Part shown: positions 15,028-24,712 of the stretch, one piece after another
Layout of the letters: the number at the start of each line of letters is the position of its first letter
Position numbering within the stretch: position 1 is the first letter of the stretch
Assembly (NCBI GenBank): GCA_028279345.1
Contig: JANQNY010000040.1
Coordinates: 1-44,312, forward strand
Reading direction: 5' to 3'
Source: Geminicoccaceae bacterium
Lineage (GTDB): Bacteria > Pseudomonadota > Alphaproteobacteria > Geminicoccales > Geminicoccaceae
DNA: 44,312 bases
Notes under the pieces: model-generated
The model's input: only the letters and a program-made list of their open reading frames with translations
What the model was told of the DNA's origin: nothing
Databases searched by the model: none
Position numbers and translations under genes: made by a program

Positions 15028-15254
15028 GCGGTCGGCAGTGCGATCTCCCGCTCCTCCGCGCGCCGAGCGGCGTAGCGAGGTGCCTGAGCGATGTCCTCGC
15101 GCTCGAGGTACGGATCGTCCGCGAGGAGTTCCTCTACCGAGCGCCCGGCTCCAATCCGCCCGACGACCGTCCCCACGGTGACCCGGGTTCCACGGATGCT
15201 GGGCCGTCCGCCCATGGTCTCGGGCGCCTGCGTGACACGATCGAGCTGTTGCAT
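15024..15254 (-). CDS. DUF433-family antitoxin, 76 aa
   Basis: The ATG at 15254 gives MQQLDRVTQAPETMGGRPSI, then RGTRVTVGTVVGRIGAGRSV and EELLADDPYLEREDIAQAPR YAA. This is the DUF433 pattern: P-x-x-x-GG-x-P-x-IRGTR, then a small helical DNA-binding core with L-DDPYLE-DI-A-RYAA. DUF433 proteins pair with DUF5615 PIN-like toxins, which is the arrangement here (overlapping stop/start). The antitoxin frame is intact while the toxin frame is broken, a common end state for decaying toxin-antitoxin loci. Confidence 0.85.
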   Translation of the reverse strand: MQQLDRVTQAPETMGGRPSIRGTRVTVGTVVGRIGAGRSVEELLADDPYLEREDIAQAPRYAARRAEEREIALPTA

Positions 15255-15309
15255 CTTCGTTGTTCTCTGGCGCGGCGGCCCGGGTATCGTCCCGGCCGCC
15301 CTTAGGCAC

Positions 15310-15959
15310 TCAGAGATCGACATGCTCGGCGATCGCGAGCGCGTCGCCCACTTCGACGCCGAGGTACCTCACCGTGCTCTCGATCTTCGTATGCCCGAGG
15401 AGGATCTGGACGGCTCGTAGGTTGCCAGTCTTGCGGTAGATCAGCGTCGCCTTGGTCCGCCGCAGCGCGTGCGTCCCGTAGGCCGTCGTCTCCAGCCCGA
15501 CCTCGGCGCGATCCACCGGTGAACGAGCCGAGCATACTGGCGGGCCGTCAAATGCTCCGTCCGGTCCTTCCGGCTCGGGAACAGCCAGTCGCTGTCGTGT
15601 AGCCGGGCCTCTGCGATCCAAGCGGCGACGCTGTCCCGGCACTGGTCGGTCAGTTCGAACTGCTCCGGATGGCCCGTCTTCTTCTGGCGGACCATGGTGC
15701 GCGTCCGCAGCCGACCGCCCGTGCACACGTCGTCCACGCGCAGGCTCACGAGATCGCAGCCGCTCAGCTTGCTGTCGACGGCAAGGTTGAACATCGCCAT
15801 GTCGCGGGCGGACCGCCGCTGCTGCAATCGGCTGCGGATGGCTCAGACCTCGCGCACCTTCAGCGGCGGCCTCTGGCCGATGAGCTTGCCCTTGTTCCAC
15901 GGTATATGGACCGAGCGAGAGTTTGCATGCGTGATGGTGTCGGTGATTATCGTAGACAT
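15310..15959 (-). pseudogene. Site-specific tyrosine integrase, ruined
   Basis: The ATG at 15959 follows GGAG and gives MSTIITDTITHANSRSVHIP, then WNKGKLIGQRPPLKVREV. A TGA at 15843-15845 sits where this short-integrase family has Trp (E-x-W-AIR). The frame resumes with AIRSRLQQRRSARDMAMFNL and DSKLSGCDLVSLRVDDV. The family normally has LRGCDL here, whose Arg is catalytic; Ser replaces it. Near 15503-15510 a one-base loss shifts the frame, and the rest (YGTHALRRTKATLIYRKTGN, LLGHTKIESTVRYLGVE) reads to TGA at 15310. Nonsense, frameshift and catalytic loss together make this a pseudogene. Confidence 0.85.
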
Positions 15960-16556
15960 CGTCAGGCTCCTTTCAGTCGAGCCCGGCTCCTCTATACTCC
16001 ATCGTCAAAGACTCGGCCGCTCCCGCCGATCGACTCGACTCCCTTCGGTCCAAGCTCGTCCATTCGAACCGAAGCCCACCGCCCGTGAGATCTCGTCAAA
16101 CCTACACGTCAGCTTGACGCACGACAGACCCGCGCTCGCGATCGCCCTTCGTGGGCTTCTTGGCGGAAATGGGCATGCGAACGGCTACACCGCGCTGTAG
16201 CGCTCGTTCGAAGCGACCGTTGCCGTGACGTTGTGGGGTGGCTGGAGCGCATCTCAAGGGCGACGGATCAATCCAATCTTGAGTATTGTCGTGCCGAGTT
16301 CCGCGCAACAGCGAGCCTCGCCATCCCAACCATGTGCGCGGCCGAAGATAGCGCCTCCCCTGAGCAGCTTCGGAAAGGCAAACTCAGGGCAACGCGACCT
16401 TCGCCAAGCCCACCTTTCCGCGCCGCCCAAGACGCGAGGCGATCAACCGGAACCGGCGCATCGGATGCGAAGGCTCTACTCTAAGTCCACGCTGCTACGG
16501 ACGGGGATTGGGGATAGGGTTCCAGGGATCACGCTGAGATGGGATGGGAGAGGGCT
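15960..16556. other. Intergenic region upstream of the giant RHS gene
   Basis: No supported gene. The stretch is divergent-promoter space between the integrase pseudogene and the RHS gene. GGAG for the integrase lies at 15967-15970, and GGGAGAGG just before 16557 serves the RHS gene. No clear promoter or operator was identified by eye. Confidence 0.4.
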
Positions 16557-19500
16557 GTGTCGGCACCTTTTGTCCGCGGGTTTCAGCTGGATAGCAGCGC
16601 GATTGGGAATGTCGCGAAGAGCGTCAATCTCTATCGTGGCGACGTGAACCTGCCGCTGAAGCTGGTCGTTCTCGAAGGCCCACAAGGCCTCAACGCGCTG
16701 CTGACGGGCTATTATGGCAGCAATGTCGGTCAGCAGGTGACGACCAGGAACCTCGAGGCGCCGACCGGTGTGCTGGGCCTCGGTTGGTCGATGCCGTTCG
16801 ACTCGATTGCGTTCTCCGGCGGTGGCACGGCGTCGTGGCTGGAGGGCACCTTCACCCTCAACACCGGCGGCAATGCGCATCCGCTCACCCTGGTCTCCTG
16901 GACCGGTACGGCGGGATCGGCGGACGAGACCCTGACCTTCGCCGATCCGCTCAACGCCTTGTGGTTGTTCAGCTTCACGCCCGCCACCGAGACCTGGACC
17001 GTGGTGCGCGACGACGGCATGACCCTGGTCTTCGGCGATGCCGCGTCCGGGCGGAGTACGGTGCAGTGGGGCGTGCGCTGGGGCAACTGGGCCGGCAACA
17101 GCTCCAGCACCGGCAATGCGCCGACCCGGTTCGGTCTGGTCTGGAACCTGTCGACCATGACCAATCCGTGGGGCAACCAGGTCGTCTACGCCTACACCGA
17201 AGACACCGGCACCGTGACCACGCTCGATAGCAAGGCGCTCACCTACACGCGCGCCAGCTATCTCAGCCAGATCACCGACGCCTACAACCGCAACGTCCGC
17301 CTGACCTACAACGACAAGGATTCGCTGGAGTACCAGGCACCGAACACCGTCAACGGCGAGGCGCCCTCGGCGGCCTACCAGGACCGCTATGAGACCCGCT
17401 ACCTGGCGCAGATCGACATCTGCCCGCCGGGCAGCGACGGCTCGGTCGTCTACTACTCGCTGCTCTTCGGCTACGAAGTGAAGGACCTGGGCTCGACCGC
17501 CAGCGGCGCCACCGCCACCACCGATCGGTGCAAGCGCTATCTCACCCAGGTGGCGCAACAGCGCCACGGCGTGGACGTGCTGCCGCCGATGACGTTCGCC
17601 TACAACCTCGAGGAGGGCAGCACCGGCGCTGGTCGGCTGACCACCGTGACCTACCCTGCCGGCGGTCAAGTCACCTGGACCTATACCGACCTCGCGCTCG
17701 CCGATCCCACGCAGCCGCAGAACGTCTTCAATCTGACCTACGAGGCCGAGCGGCCGTCCAGCAGCAAGTACGATGGCGCCTTCGATGACGCGTACCCGAA
17801 GCTGTGGTTCGGCGCCGACTTCATCATCGTCGGCTGGTACGCCCAAGAGGCGCAGGAGCTGCTGCTGCGGGTCTACAGCTACGGTGGCCGCTGGTCGGAT
17901 CCCTGGGAGACCGTCCTCGAGGGGGTGAACCCGGCGACGACGGCGAGCGATCCCACGGCGGGCGATCAGCTGGACGAAATCCTGGTGGCGCTCGGCTCCG
18001 ACTTCTTCGCGCTGTACTTCCACAACATTGGGGCCGACGGCACCGACAACGTCTATCTCTTTCAAAAGGAAGACTACCGGTTCGGGCAGTGGTCGGCGCC
18101 GGCTGGCGCGCCCTACGCGCTCACCAGCATTCCAGCGAGCGTCACGCTCGACGAGACCGTGCTGGTCGCCGGACGCGATCTCGCGGCCATTCATGTGTCC
18201 GGCACCGCCTATCTGTTCCGCCTGGCCTACAACCGGGTCACCAAGACCTGGGCCAGCGACCAGTTCTTCAGCCAGGACACCAACACCACCAGGGCAGCGC
18301 TGGCCGCGCAGAACAACACCCTGGCGGTGGCCTTCTTCAACGGCGACACCGTCGTCAACTCCGAGCCCTATATCAGCTATCTCGACGGCTCGTATGCGTG
18401 GCAGACGAGCCCGTCGGGCACGTTTGAATCACTTGAGGCCATCCCTTGGAGCAGCCTCTACGCCTGGTCCTACTGGCAGATGGGCCAGGGCTTCGTCGCC
18501 GGAACGTCGCTCCAGGACAGCAACACCGCCCAACTCCACCTCATCTGGTGGGACCGCAACTTCACCGGCTGGCACGAAACGCTGCAGACCACCCAAGGGG
18601 CCTCCCCCGCGAGCGTGAGCCAGGTCGCCGGCAGTGTGGTTGCCAACGCCGGCAACGTCTGGCGCTTTGACGGGGCCAAGTGGCAAGCCGCCACGCCGTT
18701 CGACTGGGACGCGGCGACTGACAGCCTCGCCGCCACGGTCGACACCGTCGTCAAGGCCAGCTTGAGCGGGGGCGAGTACCAATCGCTCGAGGGCAGTGCC
18801 TTCAACCCGGTCGCGGGTCAGTGGGAGCCCTTCAGCCTGGATCAGACCCCGACTGCCTCCGACCAGTACCCGCGCGGGCCGGCGTTCGCCGGCGACTATC
18901 TCACCATCGGCAACGAGGTCTATGCCCGCGCCACCGAGATCACCGCTGCTTGGAAGCTGCCGGTTAGCAGCGCGCACAATCCGTTGCCGACGGGGGCCTG
19001 CGGCACCATTGCCAACGTCGGGCCCACCTTCATCGCCTTTCAAAACTACGACAACCGCGACGACAGCGAGAACGCTGATGCCTACAATGCGTATGTCGCC
19101 CTACTCAAGAACGGCAACATTCTCACGACACCGGCAGCCTACACCGAGCAGCGGGTGCAGGCGGGCGACACCTCGGCGGTGCTGTGCGGCGCCACGGCCT
19201 TCGCCACTTACTCCTCGCTCGCGCTGAGCTTCGGTGAGGTCGGATCGTTCACTCTGCACCGCATCCTTAACCACGCCCTGGCCGACCCAACCGACTGCGT
19301 GGTCTCGCAACTGACCATCAAGACGGGCGTTCAGGAACTCGCTACGACCTATGACTACGCCAAAGCCCAGGCCGTCTTCGATCCGTCCGGCACGGTGGCC
19401 CAATATCCCACCGCCACGGCCACCCGCATCTCTGCCGCCGACGGCAAGACCCAGCTCGGCAAGACCGTCTACGAGTATTACAACGGTCTTGCCGGCAGCA

Positions 19501-22500
19501 AGGCGCTTGCTTCCTGCTACAGTCTTGCCAATGGTTACATGCACACCGTCACCGAATACAATGCCGGCGGCGATGTCGTGGCCATCACCACCAACAGCTG
19601 GGCGCCGGTAACCTACACGACTGAAGCCGATGGCGGCTTCTGCCCGATTGACAACACCATCACGCTGCAGTCGGCGGCAGTAGCCCACCAACAGCCCGGC
19701 CTCCCCGTCATGCCGCTCGATGGGTCGAAGAGTAATGGCAAGACCGCGATCCTGGGCTACACTCAAACTTTCGACTACGATGCCAAGACCGCACAGCAAC
19801 TCTCCAACAGCACTACGCAGTACAACTCGCGCGGTGTCAAAGATACCCGCACGGTCAGCTACATCTACGCCTGGACGAAATTCCCCGGCATGAAGTCGGC
19901 GCGGCGGCTGACCGCGGCGGCGCAGATGACGTTCGCCGACAGTAGCGGCACGGCGCAATCCTTCGCCTTCATCTATGGCAATGCGTGGGGAACGGCGCTC
20001 CCGGCGGTGTGGGACATCAGCACGGCGTACTTCTGGGGAGGCTCAGGCAGCGCCGAGTTCGACTTCGCCAAGCCGACGCAAAACCCCAGCTGGGTGCTGC
20101 AGTACACCTTCACGGGCCGCAACAGGAAGGGGCTGTTGAGCCAAGGCGTCGACCCCGCCGGTGTGGTTTCGACCAACCTGTTTGATGCAGACGACGCGTG
20201 GCCGGTGGCGAAGCTCGTCAACGCAAGAAACGCCGCCGTTGTCGGGTTTCAACCCTACGAAGACCTGGCGGCGTGGAGCTTCGCTGGAAACGGCGCCGGC
20301 GTTGAGGCCGGCGATGCGCACACCGGAGCGTATTGCGCGCATCTGCCGGAAGGAGGCTCGCTTACCAACACGGCCCTCGCCGCGGACGGCGGGATCTATG
20401 TTTTTTCCTGCTGGGTGAAGGGCGATACGGACGCTGCGTGGGCCTTGGAGACGCCGGCGGGCAAGACCACTATTCCTGTGCCGAAGGGCACTGCATGGCA
20501 GTATCTGTTCAAGCATCTAGACGTCGGCGGAAATGGTGGTGCAGTGACGGCCAAGCTCACGAACACGGGCAACGCCGAGCTGCTGGTCGACAACATCTGC
20601 TTCATTCCACTGGTCAGTCACTTTGCCGGCAAGGTTTACGACGACACCACCCGCTACGAGATCGCGCAGCTGGGACCGAATGGCGAAACTAGCCGCACGT
20701 TCTACGACAACCGGTTACGGACGATTGGCTCGACTGGTCCCGACGACAGCGTCACCAGTGTTCGCTCGCATCACTACACCGCAGCCGGGCTGTCGATGTT
20801 CGATGCGGCCGATCCTGACCCGAATTCAAAGCTCCGCATCCGTGCCCGGGACGGCGGACCGTGGGATGACTTCCGCGACGGCGATGGTTGGCAGAGCCGA
20901 TGGTCCGGCAGCGCGTCTGCATGGCAGGTGGTCAACCAGGTGCTCACCCACCAGGGCACCAGCGACGACACGGTCAAGCTCAACGGCTCCGACGACGATG
21001 CGCGCTACGGCGTCAACGTCACCGTGGCGCAGCAGGATGGCAAAGCCATTGCCGGCGCCTTTGGCATCAAGATCGGCAGCGCGCTCACCGTCCGCTGGAA
21101 CCCGTCGGCGACGCAATGGGAGCTGGCTGTACCAGGGAAAGTCGAGGACACGTTCAGCGGCACGGCCGAGGGCACGATGCACCTGTTGCTGGTCGCCGGT
21201 GCCCACGGCGTCGTCTTCTTCCTCAATGACCAGCAGATCCTGACGTACGCTGCCGCCAGCAGCGCCACCGCCATCCAAGGGCAGCTGGGCCTTTTCGCCA
21301 GCGACGACGGTTTGGGGTTCTCCCAGGTCCTGGTGTTCAAGGAGCCGGTGCTCAAGCTCACCTACCTGGACGGCACCAGGCGCGGGGTCCAAACGCAACG
21401 GCTCGCCGACAATCAGATCATTGCGCGTCAGACCGTCTTCGACGAGCTCGGACGCCCTAACATCAAGACGAAGCCGCTCATCTACGATCAATCGGTGCTG
21501 GGCTACCATGCCGACCTCGTGAAGTCGTTCGACTACACCACGGGCGTCCTGACCGGTGACGTCGCCGACTACTATGCCGGTCAGGACGGCCGCTCCGACG
21601 ATGGCGGCTATCCGTACATCCGCAAACAGGTCGAGGACACGTCCCTGCAGCGCCTGCAGGCGTTGGGTCAGCCTGGCGCGGATTTTGCCATCGGCGCCAG
21701 CAACGGCCACACCACCAGCTATACCTACGGCGCGAACGGCCCAAGCGCTCTCTTCGGCGGCGATGCCGGTGCAGAGGAACAATACAATGTGCAGATGCGG
21801 ACCGATCCCGATGGTCCAAACTCGGCGCGGGTCTTCGACGAACTCAAGACAACCGTGGGTCAGGTCGCCGGCGCGTCCGGCCTACCGGAAGGCTCCGTAG
21901 TCGCCGCCTTTCTGCAAGACGGCAAGGGCAATGTAGCGACCACGGAAACCCCCAACATGTTCGACCCGCCATCGACACTGGGAAGCGAACGCAGTGCCGA
22001 CGCCGAACCGGCGGCATGGACGGAGACGAGCAGCTTCGACTACCGGAATGCACGCACAGCGATGGCATCGAGGGGCACAGGTGTCCGGCAGGTCATGCGA
22101 GACCAGAAGGGGCGCATTCGCTTCGATCTCATGGCGAACGGCGCTGCCGGCAGCGATGCCAGTCCCTGTGCCGAAAACGCCGCGACGCCGATAACGGTCA
22201 TTTACAGCCTCTATGACAACCTGAATCGCGTGACCGAGACGGGCACAGTCTGCGTGGCGGCGTGGGACAGTCTAAGCCAACACGTCAACGATCAGACTTG
22301 GCCTGTAGATGCCACCAACTGGCGCCACCGAACGACCTACGACGGCGACGGTTCGCAACCCAACGCGATCGGGCGCGCAACCAGCTTCCAAACCAACAAC
22401 GGCGGGAAAGTGGTCACGGAAACGTTTGGCTACGACCAACGCGGGAACACCATTGCCTACACCGTTGACGACAGCGTCAACACGCCGACGACCACGACCT

Positions 22501-24632
22501 ACGCCTTCGATTATCTCGATCGTATCACCTCGGTCATCTACCCCAGCGTAGAAGGACTGGCGCCACTCACCGTCCTCTACGGGTACGATGCCCGCGGTGC
22601 GTTAGTCACCATCGGAACAGCCGACCAAGCAGACCTATATGCCAGCTACACGCACAATGCGGCTGATCGCTTGGAGACGGCGAAGCTTGGGAACGCTACT
22701 GCCAATCCGATCACTCGCACGTACACATACAATGCGCCGGGCTGGCTCAGGAGCATCAGCGATGACTTGAGCTCGGAGAGCCTCTACTATCAAGATAGCA
22801 CAACGAATAAGAACAACAGCCCACGTTACAATGGGCAAGTCTCGGCAATCAATTACACGCGCGCCAGCGACAAGACAGACCTCACCTGGCTCTACGGCTA
22901 CGATGTTCTCAATCGGATCAAGACAGTGAAGATGGGGGCCGCTGTCGACCGAACCTATGCCTATGATCACAACGGTAACTTGAGGTCTCTAGTCGACGGG
23001 CAAAACACGACGACGTACAACTATGATGGCACCAACTTCCTCCAGTCGACGACGGTCGGGGCCGGCGTAGCGGGAACGTCCACCGCGGGCCTGAGCGAGG
23101 CCCGGGGGGCAACAGCCTTTGTGGCGAAGCCAGCGACGACGTCGCACGCTGCCTCAACGGAGGCTAGCAACGGCGTTGTTTTTTCATCGATGCCATCGGG
23201 TGAGGTGAAATCGGCAGGTGATTTGAGCTTCGACTACGACTTCACTAGCCAGCTGACCGAAACGGCCACGCGTGCCAGCACCGGCGAGGTGCTGACGCTA
23301 AGCTTCTGCGGCAACGCTCAGCGGGTTGGGAAGGTGCTTGCCGACAAGGACGGCAACCCGCTGTCGTCGCGCCGCTACATTCCCGGCATTCGCCGGGGTT
23401 CGCGAATGCCGCTGGTCGAGCAGGTATGGTCGAAATCGACTGGGAAGACGCGCACCTACCGCTACATCTATGGACGGCGGGGCCTTCTTGCGGTGGAGAT
23501 CGACAGCAAGCCCTACTTCGCGCTCCTCGACCACCAAAGGTCGAGCCGTATCATGGTGGCTGACGCGACATCGACGCCTGTCGCGACCTTCGACTACCTG
23601 CCGTTCGGTGCGCTCTATGGCTCGGCAGGCGGTAGCGATCCGGCAGCCCTCGTCTACCGATTTACTGGTCAGGAATGGGACGACGAGATCGCGCTATACA
23701 ACTACCGCCAGCGGCTCTACGATCCTACTGTTGAGCGCTTCTATGCGCCCGATCCGAAACACCAGTTTTACAGCCCCTACATTTATGTCGGCAATGCGCC
23801 GATCCTCCACATCGATCCCACGGGCGAGTTCAGCTCGTGGACCGACGGCTGGCACGCGATAGAGCACTCCCGAGCTTTCGGCTATGTCGTCTCTGGCGTC
23901 GAAATTGTGGGCGGCATCGTCCTGGCCGGCGAAACAGGCGGGGCGAGTTTGTCCCTCACCGCGGCGGGCATCTACGGTATCGGCTACACAGCCAGCGCCA
24001 AGCACTTCAACGCGGCCCAGTTCTTTCAAGTCGATGCGGCCGCGTTCATAAGTGCTGGTGAAATCGCTGCTGGCGTCGCCCTCGAAGCTGCGAGCTTCGG
24101 CGGCAGCACGGCTCTGTCCGGAGCGTTAATCGGCGCAGGCTTTAGCGGCCTCGTTGATACCGGCATCCAAGAGTATCGCATGTCGAGGGACCCGAACGCG
24201 ACGTTCAACTGGGAGGAGTTTGGGATTGCCCAAGGCATCGGTGCCGCGGGAGGGCTGCTGTTGGTGGGCGCAGGGTCAGCGCTAGGATGTTGTTTTGGGG
24301 GAGTCGCGGACGCGGATGTGGACGGCGCTGCAGACGGTTTCCTGTTTGCCGATGCGGACGACGAAGGCGCCGGTTTCTACGAGGATAGCCAAGGCAATTT
24401 GAGGTACGACGACGACTACCAACAGCAAAAGATTGACGAACGCGCGCTCGATAGACACGTCGAAGAATTCGAAGGACGTAACGGCGGCGGTGGCGACTAC
24501 GAAGATAATGTTATGCAAGAATATCGGCAATATATTGCGGACAATTGGGAAAGAATGATGCAGAACGAAGAAGAGGACCGTCAGATAGACGCTATCGCTC
24601 AAGCTCTCGAAGCTAACGGGTTGCGTGGGTGA
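16557..24632 (+). CDS. Giant SpvB/RHS-repeat protein, 2,691 aa
   Basis: GTG at 16557 is preferred because GGGAGAGG sits at ideal spacing; an ATG at 16539 adds six residues. The N-terminus (GNVAKSVNLYRGDVNLPLKL, then LGLGWSMPFD) resembles SpvB/TcB-type shell starts and has no signal peptide. Many beta-rich repeats follow. Residues about 1220-1350 look like a carbohydrate-binding module (SFAGNGAGVEAGDAHTGAYC...VDNICF) and about 1425-1600 like a LamG/concanavalin-type sandwich. YD repeats occur from about 1720 on (e.g. YAYDHNGNLRSLVDGQNTTT). The core ends with the RHS hallmark YRQRLYDPTVERFYAPDP and YIYVGNAPILHIDPTG near 2420. The last ~265 residues form a distinct tip: three glycine/alanine-rich hydrophobic stretches, then an acidic, lower-GC tail. 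RHS shells encapsulate a C-terminal toxin; the tip activity is not recognised. Confidence 0.88.
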   Translation: MSAPFVRGFQLDSSAIGNVAKSVNLYRGDVNLPLKLVVLEGPQGLNALLTGYYGSNVGQQVTTRNLEAPTGVLGLGWSMPFDSIAFSGGGTASWLEGTFTLNTGGNAHPLTLVSWTGTAGSADETLTFADPLNALWLFSFTPATETWTVVRDDGMTLVFGDAASGRSTVQWGVRWGNWAGNSSSTGNAPTRFGLVWNLSTMTNPWGNQVVYAYTEDTGTVTTLDSKALTYTRASYLSQITDAYNRNVRLTYNDKDSLEYQAPNTVNGEAPSAAYQDRYETRYLAQIDICPPGSDGSVVYYSLLFGYEVKDLGSTASGATATTDRCKRYLTQVAQQRHGVDVLPPMTFAYNLEEGSTGAGRLTTVTYPAGGQVTWTYTDLALADPTQPQNVFNLTYEAERPSSSKYDGAFDDAYPKLWFGADFIIVGWYAQEAQELLLRVYSYGGRWSDPWETVLEGVNPATTASDPTAGDQLDEILVALGSDFFALYFHNIGADGTDNVYLFQKEDYRFGQWSAPAGAPYALTSIPASVTLDETVLVAGRDLAAIHVSGTAYLFRLAYNRVTKTWASDQFFSQDTNTTRAALAAQNNTLAVAFFNGDTVVNSEPYISYLDGSYAWQTSPSGTFESLEAIPWSSLYAWSYWQMGQGFVAGTSLQDSNTAQLHLIWWDRNFTGWHETLQTTQGASPASVSQVAGSVVANAGNVWRFDGAKWQAATPFDWDAATDSLAATVDTVVKASLSGGEYQSLEGSAFNPVAGQWEPFSLDQTPTASDQYPRGPAFAGDYLTIGNEVYARATEITAAWKLPVSSAHNPLPTGACGTIANVGPTFIAFQNYDNRDDSENADAYNAYVALLKNGNILTTPAAYTEQRVQAGDTSAVLCGATAFATYSSLALSFGEVGSFTLHRILNHALADPTDCVVSQLTIKTGVQELATTYDYAKAQAVFDPSGTVAQYPTATATRISAADGKTQLGKTVYEYYNGLAGSKALASCYSLANGYMHTVTEYNAGGDVVAITTNSWAPVTYTTEADGGFCPIDNTITLQSAAVAHQQPGLPVMPLDGSKSNGKTAILGYTQTFDYDAKTAQQLSNSTTQYNSRGVKDTRTVSYIYAWTKFPGMKSARRLTAAAQMTFADSSGTAQSFAFIYGNAWGTALPAVWDISTAYFWGGSGSAEFDFAKPTQNPSWVLQYTFTGRNRKGLLSQGVDPAGVVSTNLFDADDAWPVAKLVNARNAAVVGFQPYEDLAAWSFAGNGAGVEAGDAHTGAYCAHLPEGGSLTNTALAADGGIYVFSCWVKGDTDAAWALETPAGKTTIPVPKGTAWQYLFKHLDVGGNGGAVTAKLTNTGNAELLVDNICFIPLVSHFAGKVYDDTTRYEIAQLGPNGETSRTFYDNRLRTIGSTGPDDSVTSVRSHHYTAAGLSMFDAADPDPNSKLRIRARDGGPWDDFRDGDGWQSRWSGSASAWQVVNQVLTHQGTSDDTVKLNGSDDDARYGVNVTVAQQDGKAIAGAFGIKIGSALTVRWNPSATQWELAVPGKVEDTFSGTAEGTMHLLLVAGAHGVVFFLNDQQILTYAAASSATAIQGQLGLFASDDGLGFSQVLVFKEPVLKLTYLDGTRRGVQTQRLADNQIIARQTVFDELGRPNIKTKPLIYDQSVLGYHADLVKSFDYTTGVLTGDVADYYAGQDGRSDDGGYPYIRKQVEDTSLQRLQALGQPGADFAIGASNGHTTSYTYGANGPSALFGGDAGAEEQYNVQMRTDPDGPNSARVFDELKTTVGQVAGASGLPEGSVVAAFLQDGKGNVATTETPNMFDPPSTLGSERSADAEPAAWTETSSFDYRNARTAMASRGTGVRQVMRDQKGRIRFDLMANGAAGSDASPCAENAATPITVIYSLYDNLNRVTETGTVCVAAWDSLSQHVNDQTWPVDATNWRHRTTYDGDGSQPNAIGRATSFQTNNGGKVVTETFGYDQRGNTIAYTVDDSVNTPTTTTYAFDYLDRITSVIYPSVEGLAPLTVLYGYDARGALVTIGTADQADLYASYTHNAADRLETAKLGNATANPITRTYTYNAPGWLRSISDDLSSESLYYQDSTTNKNNSPRYNGQVSAINYTRASDKTDLTWLYGYDVLNRIKTVKMGAAVDRTYAYDHNGNLRSLVDGQNTTTYNYDGTNFLQSTTVGAGVAGTSTAGLSEARGATAFVAKPATTSHAASTEASNGVVFSSMPSGEVKSAGDLSFDYDFTSQLTETATRASTGEVLTLSFCGNAQRVGKVLADKDGNPLSSRRYIPGIRRGSRMPLVEQVWSKSTGKTRTYRYIYGRRGLLAVEIDSKPYFALLDHQRSSRIMVADATSTPVATFDYLPFGALYGSAGGSDPAALVYRFTGQEWDDEIALYNYRQRLYDPTVERFYAPDPKHQFYSPYIYVGNAPILHIDPTGEFSSWTDGWHAIEHSRAFGYVVSGVEIVGGIVLAGETGGASLSLTAAGIYGIGYTASAKHFNAAQFFQVDAAAFISAGEIAAGVALEAASFGGSTALSGALIGAGFSGLVDTGIQEYRMSRDPNATFNWEEFGIAQGIGAAGGLLLVGAGSALGCCFGGVADADVDGAADGFLFADADDEGAGFYEDSQGNLRYDDDYQQQKIDERALDRHVEEFEGRNGGGGDYEDNVMQEYRQYIADNWERMMQNEEEDRQIDAIAQALEANGLRG

Positions 24633-24652
24633 CCTAAGAGCGTTGCGACACT

Positions 24653-24668
24653 TGAGCTGACTAGCTCA
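24653..24668. promoter_or_regulatory. Small stem-loop between the RHS gene and its neighbour
   Basis: TGAGCT, loop GACT and AGCTCA form a perfect 6-bp stem 20 bp after the RHS stop. It is too weak for a clear terminator and may be an attenuator or processing site. Confidence 0.35.
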
Positions 24669-24712
24669 CGGCGTAGGCACTAATCACGACGCGGCACGGA
24701 GGGGCATGGGGC

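Noticed and set aside
16476..18194. Long minus-strand open frame opposite the RHS gene
   Set aside because: Arg/Gly/Val-rich composition without motifs. The plus strand carries a clear RHS protein, so this is a GC-rich shadow.
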